DNA of 64,000 bases, from contig OY759216.1 in NCBI GenBank assembly GCA_963662175.1, forward strand, positions 34,737,087 through 34,801,086, in the 5' to 3' direction. Each line of letters starts with the position of its first letter. Position 1 is the stretch's first letter. Position numbers and translations under genes: made by a program. Origin of the DNA: Aradus depressus (taxonomy: Eukaryota > Arthropoda > Insecta > Hemiptera > Aradidae). Below are positions 34,133 through 44,703 of the stretch, one piece after another. Under the pieces are notes generated by a model. The model worked only from the letters and a program-made list of their open reading frames with translations. It was not told the DNA's origin and searched no databases.

Positions 34133-34323
34133 ATGAAGGAGAAATGCCGGCTCGCGAGCTGCCTGAGTCTGCTCTTCACGCTGACCCTGAATGCCAAGAG
34201 TTACTTGGAGGAGGTGGCCCTGGAGAGGACAGCTTAGGCGGCCTACAAAGCTGTCCAGGACCACAAAGAGAGGGACCGAACTGGTCATGAGGACAGTTTC
34301 TGCAGCTCTGAGTACAATACATG
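34133..34323 (+). pseudogene. GC-rich coding-like segment with one internal stop, unassigned
   Basis: From ATG 34133 the plus frame reads MKEKCRLASCLSLLFTLTLN, then an acidic, helix-like stretch (YLEEVALERTA), a TAG stop at 34235-34237, and continues in frame with AAYKAVQDHKERDRTGHED to a TGA at about 34321. Codons favour G or C at the third position, unlike the surrounding AT-rich DNA, and both halves look like one soluble helical peptide. The internal stop and lack of splice context suggest a decayed exon or processed pseudogene. I recognise no family. Confidence 0.35.
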
Positions 34324-34424
34324 AGAGTTCTTTCGGTATTGCTATCATCATCAGCCATGACTATTTTTTGAAGTCTGAAGATGATAGCGATACCGAATAT
34401 ACTCCATGTATATTATATATTCTG

Positions 34425-34530
34425 CGAAATAGGTCGGAAAACATGAACTCCACTCGAATTTTCGACCGATTACATAACTTTCTCCATACTTCGTATAACT
34501 GGGGAAGTAGCAAAAGTAATTTCGCTAGCA
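34425..34530 (-). repeat. Dispersed repeat R2 fragment
   Basis: AGGTCGGAAAACATGAACTC, GACCGATTACATAACTTTCT and CTTCGTATAACTGGGGAAGT match the R2 end, inverted. Confidence 0.6.
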
Positions 34531-34541
34531 ATCACACTATT

Positions 34542-34612
34542 TTATTTTCTTGGCAGAGGTCCTTCATCACTGTGTCCTCCGCCACTGAGGAGCACCTCTG
34601 CCAAGAAAATAA
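34542..34612. repeat. 19-bp perfect inverted repeat
   Basis: TTATTTTCTTGGCAGAGGT (34542-34560) and its exact complement (34594-34612) surround a 33-bp GC-rich loop. A short, stable hairpin next to the coding-like segment. Confidence 0.75.
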
Positions 34613-35480
34613 AAATGAAAGTAAGAATTAAAGCTTTTTATATTAAACCCGACTTTTAAATTATGGTAACCTATTTTTTTCCTTTTGAACAATAAGAATA
34701 AAATTGCGTATCCGAAGAATCTATTTGCTATATGGGTGGGCCTGGTAATGTCTCCTATAAGTAATATAATTTTTCTGGTGTTGAAAACCTGAACATATTA
34801 GTCAAGTGCAAACTATATTTGCACAGTTAGTGTTCCGTGCCCCCAGTTATAAGGAAATAAACAATTAAATTGTTTATAATTGATCGCGCTAGAATTTTTC
34901 AATCTTGATAATTTTGTCTCAATCTACATCTAATTTTCAATGTTCATGATTATTTTCAGATTTTTCTGAGCGATCCTCTTGGTGATAAGGATAGGAGACA
35001 GACATTTTTAAGAGTGTTTTCCCGAAAAATGTTTTAAAAAAAGCATTTAAAAAAATATTATATACACGATGCCCTTGAAATTTTTTTTTTTTTCCAATTC
35101 CCAATTACCCCCAGAATCAAAATTCAACTTTTTATACTTCACATCTATAATTTGGCCACCACACTCTATCTCTGTGCTAAATTTCAAATTTTTACGTCGA
35201 ATAGTTTCAGACGGACACCAAAGTGATTCCATAAGTGTTCCTTTTTGCTAATTTTGGCACGGAACACTAAACAACTTAAAATGGTTCAGCCTATAGGTTC
35301 GGACACACGCAAACAGACCGGTCTTTATATGGGTTCCCATCTTCGGTCTAAAATAGAAAATAAAACAAACTTATTAATCACTCGTATTGCCTTATTCTGA
35401 AAAAAATATAAAGTACACCGCGTCGCCTTACGCCATTGTTAGCACAAAGTTCATCCGGGCCTTTACTGGAACACTATGTA
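34613..35480. other. No gene seen; R3 fragment
   Basis: R3 block at about 35410-35450 (CGCGTCGCCTTACGCCATTG). Two overlapping short frames at 35047-35251 on opposite strands are chance. Confidence 0.45.
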
Positions 35481-35960
35481 CTACTTTCCTTGCTAAACGA
35501 AGTATAAAGGCAGTTATGTAATTGCTCAAAAATTCGAAGCGTAGTTTTCAACGGAAGTTTATGTTTTCAGACGTCCTATTTTCAAAAATAAATAACAAAA
35601 ATTCTGTCTTTCTGCGTGTCTATGAACACGATAACTCCTAATAGAATAAATGGATCATCACGAAATTTTATGTGTATAACCAGAACCCTCTATAACGACA
35701 TCTATTGATTTTCAGTCATATCGATCAAAGGGACAATGGGATTAAGGAGGTGGCTTAACACGAAAATTCTAATAACTGCCGATGTAATGAATATATCGAC
35801 ACAAAATTTAGTGTGAGGATTCAGAAGCTATATATAACTCAACAGTTGAGTTTGAATGTTTGAAATATTGAGCTCAAACGGTCAGTTTGCTTTACTGAGA
35901 GAGCGAAAATATAATTGATTACTTCGTGATAGCTAAGTACAAAGCCGGTCATTCACCTGT
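35480..35960 (+). repeat. Dispersed repeat R2, near-complete copy
   Basis: Runs from AAACGAAGTATAAAGGCAGT through TCAACGGAAGTTTATGTTTT, CACGATAACTCCTAATAG, GACATCTATTGATTTTCAGT and AACTGCCGATGTAATGAATA to GAGAGAGCGAAAATATAATT. This is the longest uninterrupted R2 here and best shows the block order. Confidence 0.65.
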
Positions 35961-36029
35961 CACTTTTTTTAATTACTTTTTCATTACATTCAAGACAAAT
36001 AAATCTCCTCCAAAAACCTTGTCGTTTTA

Positions 36030-36235
36030 ATTTTTTTCTTATTTTTTTAAATGTTTGGTCTTATGTACGATCCATATTAGCCATATCTCTTGTAAAGGTG
36101 TTATCTAGATAATTTACGACATCCATGGCCCCAGGAGGGAGTTCTATCTACGAAATAAAACTCACTCCCGGACGGGATTCGAACCCTCAAACCATGGTGA
36201 AACCATGCGACCAAAGCCCCGACCATGGTCCCCAA
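36030..36235 (-). repeat. SINE-B with deleted head
   Basis: Tail and B box are present, but the A-box half of the head is missing (GCCCCGACCATGGTCCCC instead of the full block). Confidence 0.88.
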
Positions 36236-37375
36236 AAAAACTTGTCCAACTAAAACTTCAACTGTCCAAAAAAAAAAAAATAATAAAAAATTAAATTACC
36301 TACATAAATTAAGGAGCGATAACAAATGAATGTGACAAATTCGAAAAATAAATATGCTTGGCTAAGTAATGAGCAGTTGTGTTCCAAAATAGATAATGTA
36401 ATAAATATCCCGATATAAATAAATAGGGCCTGAGAGGTGAGAGGTCGTGTGCTCCATTATGTGCCAATTTGCATACCGAGCTCGCTCCGGTGGAGGGTTT
36501 TTCAACTAACTCCTCCTTCCACCTGTAATATACTACACGTATTACACAACAGCTGTATGGTCGGGTGCAACTCATTAGGCGCTTCTTAAAAAATTTGATG
36601 TAATTAGAAAAACATATACGCAACCCTGAGTGTGTGACGACTACGGTGACTTGAAAACTACTGAATCAATATTACAGAAACTTTCACAAAATCAATAGAT
36701 CAAAAATAAGTTATTAAAGAAATACATAATGTTATGGTTAAATTGGATAGTTAGACAATTTCATTTCTTACGTAAGTATATTTAAATTTCTCAATATATA
36801 AAGTCAACATCAATTCTAATTTAATTAAAAAATATATGAATAAAGTTTAAAAACTTAATGATAATTCATAGCTGGCGATTATGGCAAAGTAGAATTATCA
36901 AACATGCGAAACTTCATTGATTTCTGGAATATAATTTTATTTACAACTTTTTTAGTTTTTTATTAGTTTCAAACCCGCGATGTTGAGCTCATTAGACAAG
37001 AACGCTACTTCTGAGGTACAGATGTCCTCAAATATTATTGAAGAGATATAGGAAGCCATGAAATCGTTCAATATTTATGTAAGTGAAGCAGGCAGAACCT
37101 AAATATAATACAGAACCATGTATTTATTTATGTGAGTATATCAAAGTATTGATAATCTACGGAACCCTTCAGTATGTGATCTGATTACACTCCTCTGTAA
37201 TATTTTCTTAGTTCCAATGTCTAAATAAGTGAGTAAACAATCTCATTTTTTTCTTTAATTCACTAGCGTCAATTCAGTACCTTCGCCCTTTTCTGTTTTA
37301 AATGTATTTATTTTATTTTAAAAAGATTTATATTTTAAATTATCACTTTCTTATACTTATAATATATAAATAAAT
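36236..37375. other. No gene identified
   Basis: AT-rich. The 104-codon minus frame at 36309-36623 lies partly in GC-richer DNA (36430-36560) but has no recognised motif. A tRNA-head-like trace (AACCCGCGATGTTGAGCTCA) at about 36970 may be a decayed SINE-A. Confidence 0.4.
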
Positions 37376-37830
37376 TATAATGGTGTGAAAATCCGAGATT
37401 TAGTTTTGAACGAATTTTTCAAGCGTTCAAAGGTCCCCTGAATAAGTGTTGTCCATTTTCCCAATGATATCATTCTGTGCGTGGATGTGTCTGTATGTGA
37501 TGGTTGTGATTGCTCTAAAGCAGAAACGACCATAGCCATGAACTTGAATAAATAAGTCACATGTGCTTATTTAGGTCGGATAACATTCTGACCGAATTCG
37601 GACGAAAATTGAGACCACACAGGATACCTACCGTCTATATTTATCATCTAATCAAAAATCTTTTCAAGTAAAACTTGTAGAAAAAACTAAAAGACAAATT
37701 TTTTATAAAGTATGATTTTTCGCAGGTGATTCGGTTGAGAGATATATGCCAAAAATAGCTCTGAAATGTTTTGAAACATTTTTTTAGACGTTTGATAGAT
37801 TTACGGGAAGAGGGTTAGTAATTTGTATTT
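37376..37830 (-). repeat. Dispersed repeat R1, long copy
   Basis: Minus-strand order matches 13470-13735: GTGTGGTCTCAATTTTCGTC, AAGCACATGTGACTTA, CGTTTCTGCTTTAGAGCAAT, CACATACAGACACATCCACG, GAAAATGGACAACACTTATT. Confidence 0.6.
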
Positions 37831-38279
37831 CCTTCTATTCGGAAATTCGCTGGTGATAGTCGACATACACAAATAGACTGTGGTATTGAATAAAATACGA
37901 AGACAAAAGAGGTTATTTGTAGTAGGTTATAAATATATATGTTACGGTAAATGTGAGTAGGCGATGAATGTGGACATTTCCCGGAGAATGTGTACATATC
38001 CCAATGAGTTCGAGGAATGTAGATAAAGCCTTTTATTATCAAATTATCAGGTTATCAAACCTGTACTGATTCACACAAAGGATTGACGGGAGTGTCAACA
38101 TATTATTCTTTCGGATATCCGAAATAATTAAACGTTGACGCTCCCATCGGTTCATTTAGTGAAGTATAATACTGTATTTGTAACAAGAGCTAAAACGTAA
38201 CTCGTATATATGAATTTGAATTCGTAAAAAATGAAATTGCACATTAGGCGCTCTACACTTATTTACCGTAATATATATA

Positions 38280-38810
38280 CAGTAAAAATCATTTATAAGA
38301 ACATCGGTTATAAAAACGTATCGCCTAAAAGAACGGAGTTACAAGTTCCCAGCTGGTTTTCATATAATTTAATGTATAAAAAATCTGGTTATAAGAACAT
38401 CGTTAATAAGAATATATCGCTTTTAGTGACTGAAAATTAATTTATTTTTGGGAATATAAATCGTTTATAAGAAAGTATTGAGATAGAAATATTCCACGAA
38501 AATTAATTTAACCAACATATTCTGGCGGAGAAAATGATATTGACCAATGTGCCAGGGCAGAAGATCTTTCAATTAAATTTTCATGACCGAGTTTAAAAGA
38601 AATGTTTACAGCGATCAATATTGTTAATAGATTTTTGACTTGCAATGACGATCTCGTGGAGGATTCAGTTAAATTCACGATAAACCAAAAATGCATTTTA
38701 TTTACTAAAAAAAACTAAACAAATATTATCGACTATTTTTCGGTACAAAATCAGTATTTAATGTCCATTCGATTTTTTATGTGTGTAATATACAATTTTA
38801 AAAATTAATT

Positions 38811-38855
<45 letters not shown>

Positions 38856-39063
38856 CATATTTTTTTCTTGTTTGATCTTGAACCTTAAACATTATTTGAA
38901 CACTTAAATCATTATTTTTCAGTTGTTAATAGTAAATATATAATTATATACATGAAATCGGGGTTCCTAGCATTTTTAAGTAAACTACCAGATATAAAAA
39001 CTATTGGTAGTAAGAACCAAGTTTTTAAGGTCCCATAGATGTTCTTATAAACGATATTTACTG
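38280..39063. mobile_element. Tc1/mariner-like (pogo/Tigger-type) MITE, 784 bp
   Basis: Inverted ends CAGTAAAAATCATTTATAAG and (from the right) CAGTAAATATCGTTTATAAG continue into AACATC, and are flanked by TA at 38278-38279 and 39064-39065. There is no transposase frame. The interior repeats the TATAAGAACATC theme and holds a (TA)n tract at 38815-38850. Confidence 0.82.
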
Positions 39064-39113
39064 TATATAATAAATATCACACGAACTCTCATAAGATCCT
39101 GAAGAAGTAAATA

Positions 39114-39206
39114 AATAGTTTCCTAAACGTTGGCCAAATATTGAAGAATTCGGGTTCTGTCGTGTAAATAAAAACTCAATATTTGGCCAACGTTTCTGAA
39201 ACCATT
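39114..39206. repeat. Hairpin with ~31-bp arms
   Basis: AAACGTTGGCCAAATATTGA at 39125 pairs exactly with its complement at 39176-39195, and pairing extends outward with a few mismatches. The loop (AGAATTCGGGTTCTGTCGTG) recurs beside the palindrome at 44223-44421. Confidence 0.75.
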
Positions 39207-39339
39207 TCAGTGATTTATCAGTCTATGTCGAAAATGCCCGAATAGCAACAAATGCAATTTTCACAGGTTAGAAAATAAAAAATTTAGTCTGGTCTCTGCC
39301 AAATTTATTATTATATGTTAGCCTATTATACAATTTAAA

Positions 39340-39600
39340 TTTAAAAAGTAAATGAATAAGGTTGTGAAATAAATGAAAGAGTTGTGATACAGATGGGGAA
39401 CAGACATAATCATAAAATTTTACGTTATATTACCAATACAATTTTAAATTGTTAACTTTTGTGTAGTTTTATGTTATTTATTGGACAGTTTATTTTATTT
39501 ATTCATTTACTTTGTAAACTATGTTTTTTTAAATGTTTTATCAAACTGTCTGATTATAAGGGCAATCTCGAAGGCCTGCTCGTATATAATAATAAAATCT
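39340..39600. repeat. Relic related to the MITE at 1418-1768
   Basis: The right part AATGTTTTATCAAACTGTCT then AAGGGCAATCTCGAAGGCC matches that element's right end. AAGTAAATGAATAAG near 39343 pairs with CTTATTCATTTACTT-like sequence near 39500. Confidence 0.5.
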
Positions 39601-40026
39601 GTGAGAGGTTTGACTAAATGTTTATTTTGCAATCTCTGATATAATCACTACTCACTGGATCAGCCGTCTTCACATGAAATACAATCTTTATCAGCCTTTC
39701 GTATGTAGTTGATGTCTGTCGACATACACTGGTGAATGTGTTAGATCACCCAAATTGCGAATGGGCTATCTGTAGGTTGCCATCCTGTTTTAAGCTCACA
39801 TGTAGTGATCCCAGTAAGAAGAATGTGCATCAAGTCTCTCACGTTTTCCTTGTATATCATATTTTAATGAGATGGGAGCCACAAATGGTTTAAATTTTCT
39901 GCACTGTTGGTTTCATCTTGGTAAGGCACTCTGGGAGGTTGAATATCTGCCCCAAATATGTCAAAGGGATATTTTTCACCTTATTCAAACAATAAGCCAA
40001 GCATTTAAAACATTTTTATTTATCTA

Positions 40027-40110
40027 CTAGCTGTATTACCCGGCGTTGCCTGGCAACTCACCACCATTCATGCTATTTCAGAGCCATTTTTCGACAGTAC
40101 ATGACATGGA
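40027..40110 (-). mobile_element. Helitron 3'-end fragment
   Basis: Plus strand CTAGCTGTATTACCCGGCGT then TGCCTGGC, preceded by A. This is the same hairpin-spacer-CTAG terminus as the two complete copies, with changes in spacer and stem. The rest of the element is not recognisable. Confidence 0.75.
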
Positions 40111-41040
40111 AAAAAAAAAAAATGATTTCATATATATACCAATTTATTTTATTTTCGGAAATCCTAAATATTTTGCAATCATTATATCTGATAGCTTTTT
40201 TTCGGTATTTCTTCCAGAATTTTACACTATTTCAGTACAGTTTTCTTCATTGTTCATTGTGTCCCGAAGAAGGAACGTGGAAGTGTTCCGAAATATTGTC
40301 AAACTTGAAGACACCTCTTGAAGAAGGAAAAAAAAATCGTACAGCAATGTACTTCCCCAGAACGAATTAATCAATTAAGAAGAAAATCATTAAGCTATTC
40401 AAGCTATGAACAACTAGTCTAGCCTAATATTTGAATTATCCCTTCTGTTAATAACTATGAACAACGTAAGTCTCATAGTCTAAAATATTATAAATTGTTC
40501 ATTTAAGGTTACGTACCACAAAAAATATTATAACATAATATCTTAATTGATTAATGTTTCGCAAACACGTGTATAGTCTGTTTTCATTTTGTTTTATTGG
40601 CTTTACTGTATATTGTAATTATTAGAACTGACTGATCATACAGTGAACTGATATAAAGACTTTTAAAAACTAACTAAAACTATGATATGAACAACTATTT
40701 AAAGAAGAACACAAAGTTGAGATTTTTGCTTCAATACAAAAATCAGTATTTCGCAAATCAGAGAAACACCAAACTACAAGAAGGTTGGATTCTACTGGGT
40801 ACCCGAACACTTTGCCAATATGACTTGCTATGAGTAGAAGAAAAAAAAATCGTGAATACGGCTTCTACGTGCACACACCTTTTTTTCGTCGAGTTCAAGG
40901 AATTGGAACTAATGAAATTACGGAGAAAACTCAAATTTTGACTGATCACATAACTTTTACTCTACAGGGAAATTAAAAGGACCAAGCTCATCGCTACTAA
41001 CTGATAAGGGACATCACCCTGTCCCTCCTCATCCCTTAAT
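40111..41040. other. No gene identified
   Basis: R2 end at 40350-40380 (TGTACTTCCCCAGAACGAAT). The overlapping 91- and 89-codon frames at 40046-40370 are AT-driven and cross the Helitron fragment. Confidence 0.45.
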
Positions 41041-41345
41041 TTCAGAATATCACTTCCCCAGCAATACGAAGTATAAAGGAAGTTACGAGTATGTAATCGA
41101 TCAGAAATTCGATTCGGAGTTTTCAACAGAATTTCATGTTTTCCGATCTCCTGATTCTAAAAATAAATATAGAAGGGGGCTAGACTCAAATATCCTAATA
41201 ACTGCCGATCTAATGAATGTACCGACAAAAAAATTAGTATGAGGATTCAGAAGCCACTGTGTAAGTTGAATATTGAGTGTTAAACCAAACAGTTCTTTGG
41301 CTTTAGAGGGAGAGCGAAAACTTAATTGTTTAATAATAATAAATT
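41040..41345 (+). repeat. Dispersed repeat R2 copy
   Basis: ATACGAAGTATAAAGGAAGT, ATCAGAAATTCGATTCGG and the GAGGGAGAGCGAAAACTTAA end are all present. Confidence 0.65.
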
Positions 41346-41426
41346 TTTTTCCGTTAAACCAATACATGGTAATAGGATATGTCAAAAGAATTTATACATT
41401 AAAATAGCTTGTAAATTAGATTTATA

Positions 41427-41653
41427 ACTACTGAATAAAAACTTAGAACGAGTCAAAAAAATTCCACTATATTTATATAAAATACACAATATATTTCGCT
41501 GGTTAGAGCATTGTCAAGTGTACAGGATACAGACTTATGACTCTAGTCTGTATCCTGTACACTCGAGAATGCTCTAACCAGCGAAATATATTGTGTTTTT
41601 CATATAAATATAGTGGCGTTTTTTTGACTCGTTCTATGTTTTTATTCAGTAGT
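41427..41653. repeat. Foldback palindrome, ~109-bp arms
   Basis: ACTACTGAATAAAAAC (41427) pairs with GTTTTTATTCAGTAGT ending at 41653, and pairing continues through TATTTCGCTGGTTAGAGCAT to ACAGGATACAGACT (41522-41535), leaving the 9-bp loop TATGACTCT. A few mismatches only. No coding capacity. Confidence 0.85.
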
Positions 41654-42600
41654 ATTCACAGTGAACTCCCACAAGATCTCTGGCAAAAACATCTCTAAGA
41701 TGTATAACTACTTGAGTCAAACACACGTATGATTAGTAGTAATAACAAAACTATTAAATAAAGTAAAATAAAATTAATAAAAACTGAATAAATAAATACT
41801 TAAAAATATATGAGTACATAAAAAAAATTAATACATAGATACATTTTTCAATTTAATAAAAATTAAGATAACTATTTTTCAAAGAACTCTTCGGAAATGT
41901 CTTTACCCCAAAGATGTTTCGGGACGTTCTTACATCCCAACATCCCAATGTGCGAGATATAAGAAAGGAAAATTAAAAAAAAACAATGTAACTATAAAAA
42001 TATATTTAAAAAAAATAAATAAATAAATATATAGGTATATATTAATCAATTCTAAATGAATAAATAAAAACTTTTGATTAATTCGTGCTGGGATGATTCA
42101 CCGACAACTTTTCAAATTTCAAAACTGAAATATTTGTTTTGCTCTCTGTTTCGGCTCTCATGTATTTTAAGATCCTTTGTAGTTGATTTAAATTCTAGCT
42201 TCCTCGTTGGTTATGGAAGGGCTGCCTTTAGTTGTAATTCTCCCCACCAGATAGCCACAGCTATAAATTGAGGGGAGGCGGCACTTCACAGGTCATTATT
42301 ATGCTAATTCAAGACACAACTTTAGGAGGGTTTAGTCACATTCTAAGTTTATTTTATTATCTCATGAACTTAGAACTGTCTTCAAGTTTACTGCATTCAA
42401 CTTTTACGAGTTGTCTTTCCATTTAATTTTATTGTATTTCTATTTATTGAAAATATTTAAACTAAATTAAAAAGTAAATAAGAAAACCTATAGATTTCAA
42501 ATGTCTAAGTTGAGAAACGAAGCCATATGTTGGAAATAATTAACCTAAACTTAATTAATTAATTCTTTTTTTTCTTTTTTCTTTTTTTTTTCTAAACTTA
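41654..42600. other. No gene identified
   Basis: AT-rich. The 65-codon frame at 42074-42271 starts in an R2-like end (TTGATTAATTCGTGCTGGG) and then enters GC-richer DNA, but has no recognisable motif. Confidence 0.4.
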
Positions 42601-42943
42601 GGTTAGGTTTTTATGACTCATGCCCGGGCTTTAACTACGAGGTCATATCGCCTACTACCAGAGCGCTCTTTCGTCACTCTGGTGGACATGAGCCCGACTC
42701 TACTGTGGGAGTCCTAAATTTTGCCTACCCTAAATTTTTTATTCATCTAGGGTAGGGGTCTTTAACGAGTACCTGACATCGTACAGGCTCGGGACCATCG
42801 CTTAACGTCCCATCCGAAGGACGGCGTGCTTAAGTTTATTTTACCTCCCAGATAAAATAAACTAAGGGCCTCGGTCGGGCTACGAACCCACAACCTTGAG
42901 CTCAGAAGTCAAGCACGCATACCACTGAGCTACCGGCGCCCTC
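42601..42943 (-). repeat. SINE-A, full length
   Basis: Head at 42943, intact A and B boxes on the minus strand, TAACC tail at 42601 beside a T-rich tract. Head-to-head with the next copy. Confidence 0.93.
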
Positions 42944-42971
42944 TATTTCGGAATAAACATATACTTAATTG

Positions 42972-43324
42972 GAGGGCGCCGGTAGCTCAGTGGTATGCAT
43001 ACTTGTCTTCTGAGCTCAAGATCGTGGGTTCGAAACCCGACCGAGGCCCTTAGTTTATTTTATCTGGGAGGTAAAATAAACTTTACTTTTATTCCTTCGG
43101 ATGGGACGTTAAGCGATGGTCCCGAGCCTGTACGATGTCCGGTACTCGTTAAAGACCTAACCTAGGTTAATAAAAATTTAGGGTAGGCAAAATTTAGGAC
43201 TCCCACAGTAGAGTCGGGCTCATGTCCACCAGAGGACGAAAGAGCGCTCTGGTAGTAGGCGATATGACCTTGTAGTTAAAAGCCCGGGCATGAGTCATAA
43301 AACCTAACCTAACCTAACTTAAGC
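42972..43324 (+). repeat. SINE-A, full length, with 12-bp target duplication
   Basis: The best reference copy: head GAGGGCGCCGGTAGCTCAGT, B box GGTTCGAAACC, body, and a TAACCTAACCTAAC tail. Bounded by TATACTTAATTG at 42960-42971 and 43325-43336. Confidence 0.95.
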
Positions 43325-43336
43325 TATACTTAATTG

Positions 43337-44222
43337 TAATTCACAGAGTTCCGAGTTGAAATTCTAGCCACTAACTAACCTACATGATGATCCTATATGT
43401 ACGGTTTCACTCAGCAAACTTGTCTTAGTATTTTTATAAATAAACCTGATCATGTTATAATGCTGAAACTGGTAGTGTTTGTACATTTTTTGTGGAATAG
43501 ACAACAAACCACGTTTACTCTCTCAGTACTACACTCAGACAGCTTCGAAAGTCTTGTTTAGAAACAAAATAAATCATCTTACATATGATAAAACGAATTT
43601 TTAATAAAGCTTTCTAATAAAAAATAATAATATAATTAAATATATTATTTAATTCATACTTGTTGTTCCAATTGTGTTGACTCCCATCATAAATTTTCCC
43701 TATTAGATAATAGTCGTCATGAATCCTTGGTTAAAAGTTTTAATGAACGCTAATTGAACTAGATTGTTAAAGACGAGCAGGAAGAATAAATGAAGAGAGA
43801 GAATGGAAAAATGTCATACATGTGGATCAATGTACATTTAGGCCTGAGATGGAAGGAGTATTTTGTATTGATGCAGAATGACTGACATCAATCAAATCTG
43901 TCAACATCTGGAGCTGATGACGATATCAATCTGTCCATCAACACACGCCGAGAATGACATCAGTAATCGTGCTTGTCTGTATACAGGTCAAATTACTGAT
44001 TTTTTCTCCAAACATTGTACGAGATAAATATTACTATATAATATCATGTTTTATAATCAAAAACTACAAAATTAATGTTATGTTCATGGATGCGACTGCT
44101 ACAAAATGAATTAATATATTAACATGGCATCTTATATAAAGATTCATTCTTATAATGATTAATAGAGTCGACAGTATCTTTCCAATGTAGAAGGAATTCG
44201 AGGTTCTGTCGTGTAAATGAAA
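43337..44222. other. No gene identified
   Basis: AT-rich with an R3-like trace near 43445. At 43840-44000 a short GC-richer segment has repeated GACATCA themes but no open frame. Confidence 0.4.
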
Positions 44223-44421
44223 AATTCAAAATTTCAAAGTTTCGAAGACTATTTATTTCCTTCTTCAGGCCTTATAATGACTTGTGTGGATGTGTGTGCT
44301 GAAGGTGTTGTGAGATTGTGTCCCACACACCCTCACCATACACATCCATCCACTCAAGTCATTATAAGGCCCTGAAGAAGGAAATAAATAGTTTTCAAAA
44401 CGTTGGCCAAATTTTGAAATT
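44223..44421. repeat. Foldback palindrome, ~75-bp arms
   Basis: TATTTATTTCCTTCTTCAGG and CCTTATAATGACTTGTGTGG on the left pair with their complements at 44350-44395, continuing to TTCAAAATTTC / GAAATTTTGAA-like ends. The loop is a TGTG-rich segment of about 40 bp. Confidence 0.8.
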
Positions 44422-44424
44422 TTC

Positions 44425-44640
44425 ATAATTATCTAAGTAATAATACCTTAACGATTTTCGTCCAAATTGACCAAAGGGGGGGGGGGGGGGGGGGGGGGGA
44501 ATTCAGAGGACGCCATGACAGCATAATAAAATATCTCTTGATGTTAAGCTAAATCAGGGAATAAGAAAGTGTGTTTAGAAAGAGAGCGAAAACTTAGTTT
44601 ATTACAAGTAGTTCAAGCTATGTATTACTTCCCCAGTTAT
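44425..44640. repeat. R2 fragment with 25-bp G run
   Basis: AACGATTTTCGTCCAAATTG and AGAGAGCGAAAACTTAGTTT are R2-like. Between them G occurs about 23-25 times in a row (44476-44499). Confidence 0.5.
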
Positions 44641-44703
44641 GCGTATAGGGTGTGATAAAGAAAATTATGTAAATACAATTAATAAATAATAAAAAAACAA
44701 ATA

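Noticed and set aside
34091..34351. 86-codon minus frame at the GC-rich segment
   Set aside because: It lies opposite the plus-strand coding-like frame, which has the better codon bias; no domain recognised in it.
43000..43040. tRNA gene with clear A and B boxes
   Set aside because: The same tRNA-like head is joined to the same non-tRNA body in about twenty copies with target duplications, so these are SINE heads. The acceptor-stem ends do not pair as in a functional tRNA.
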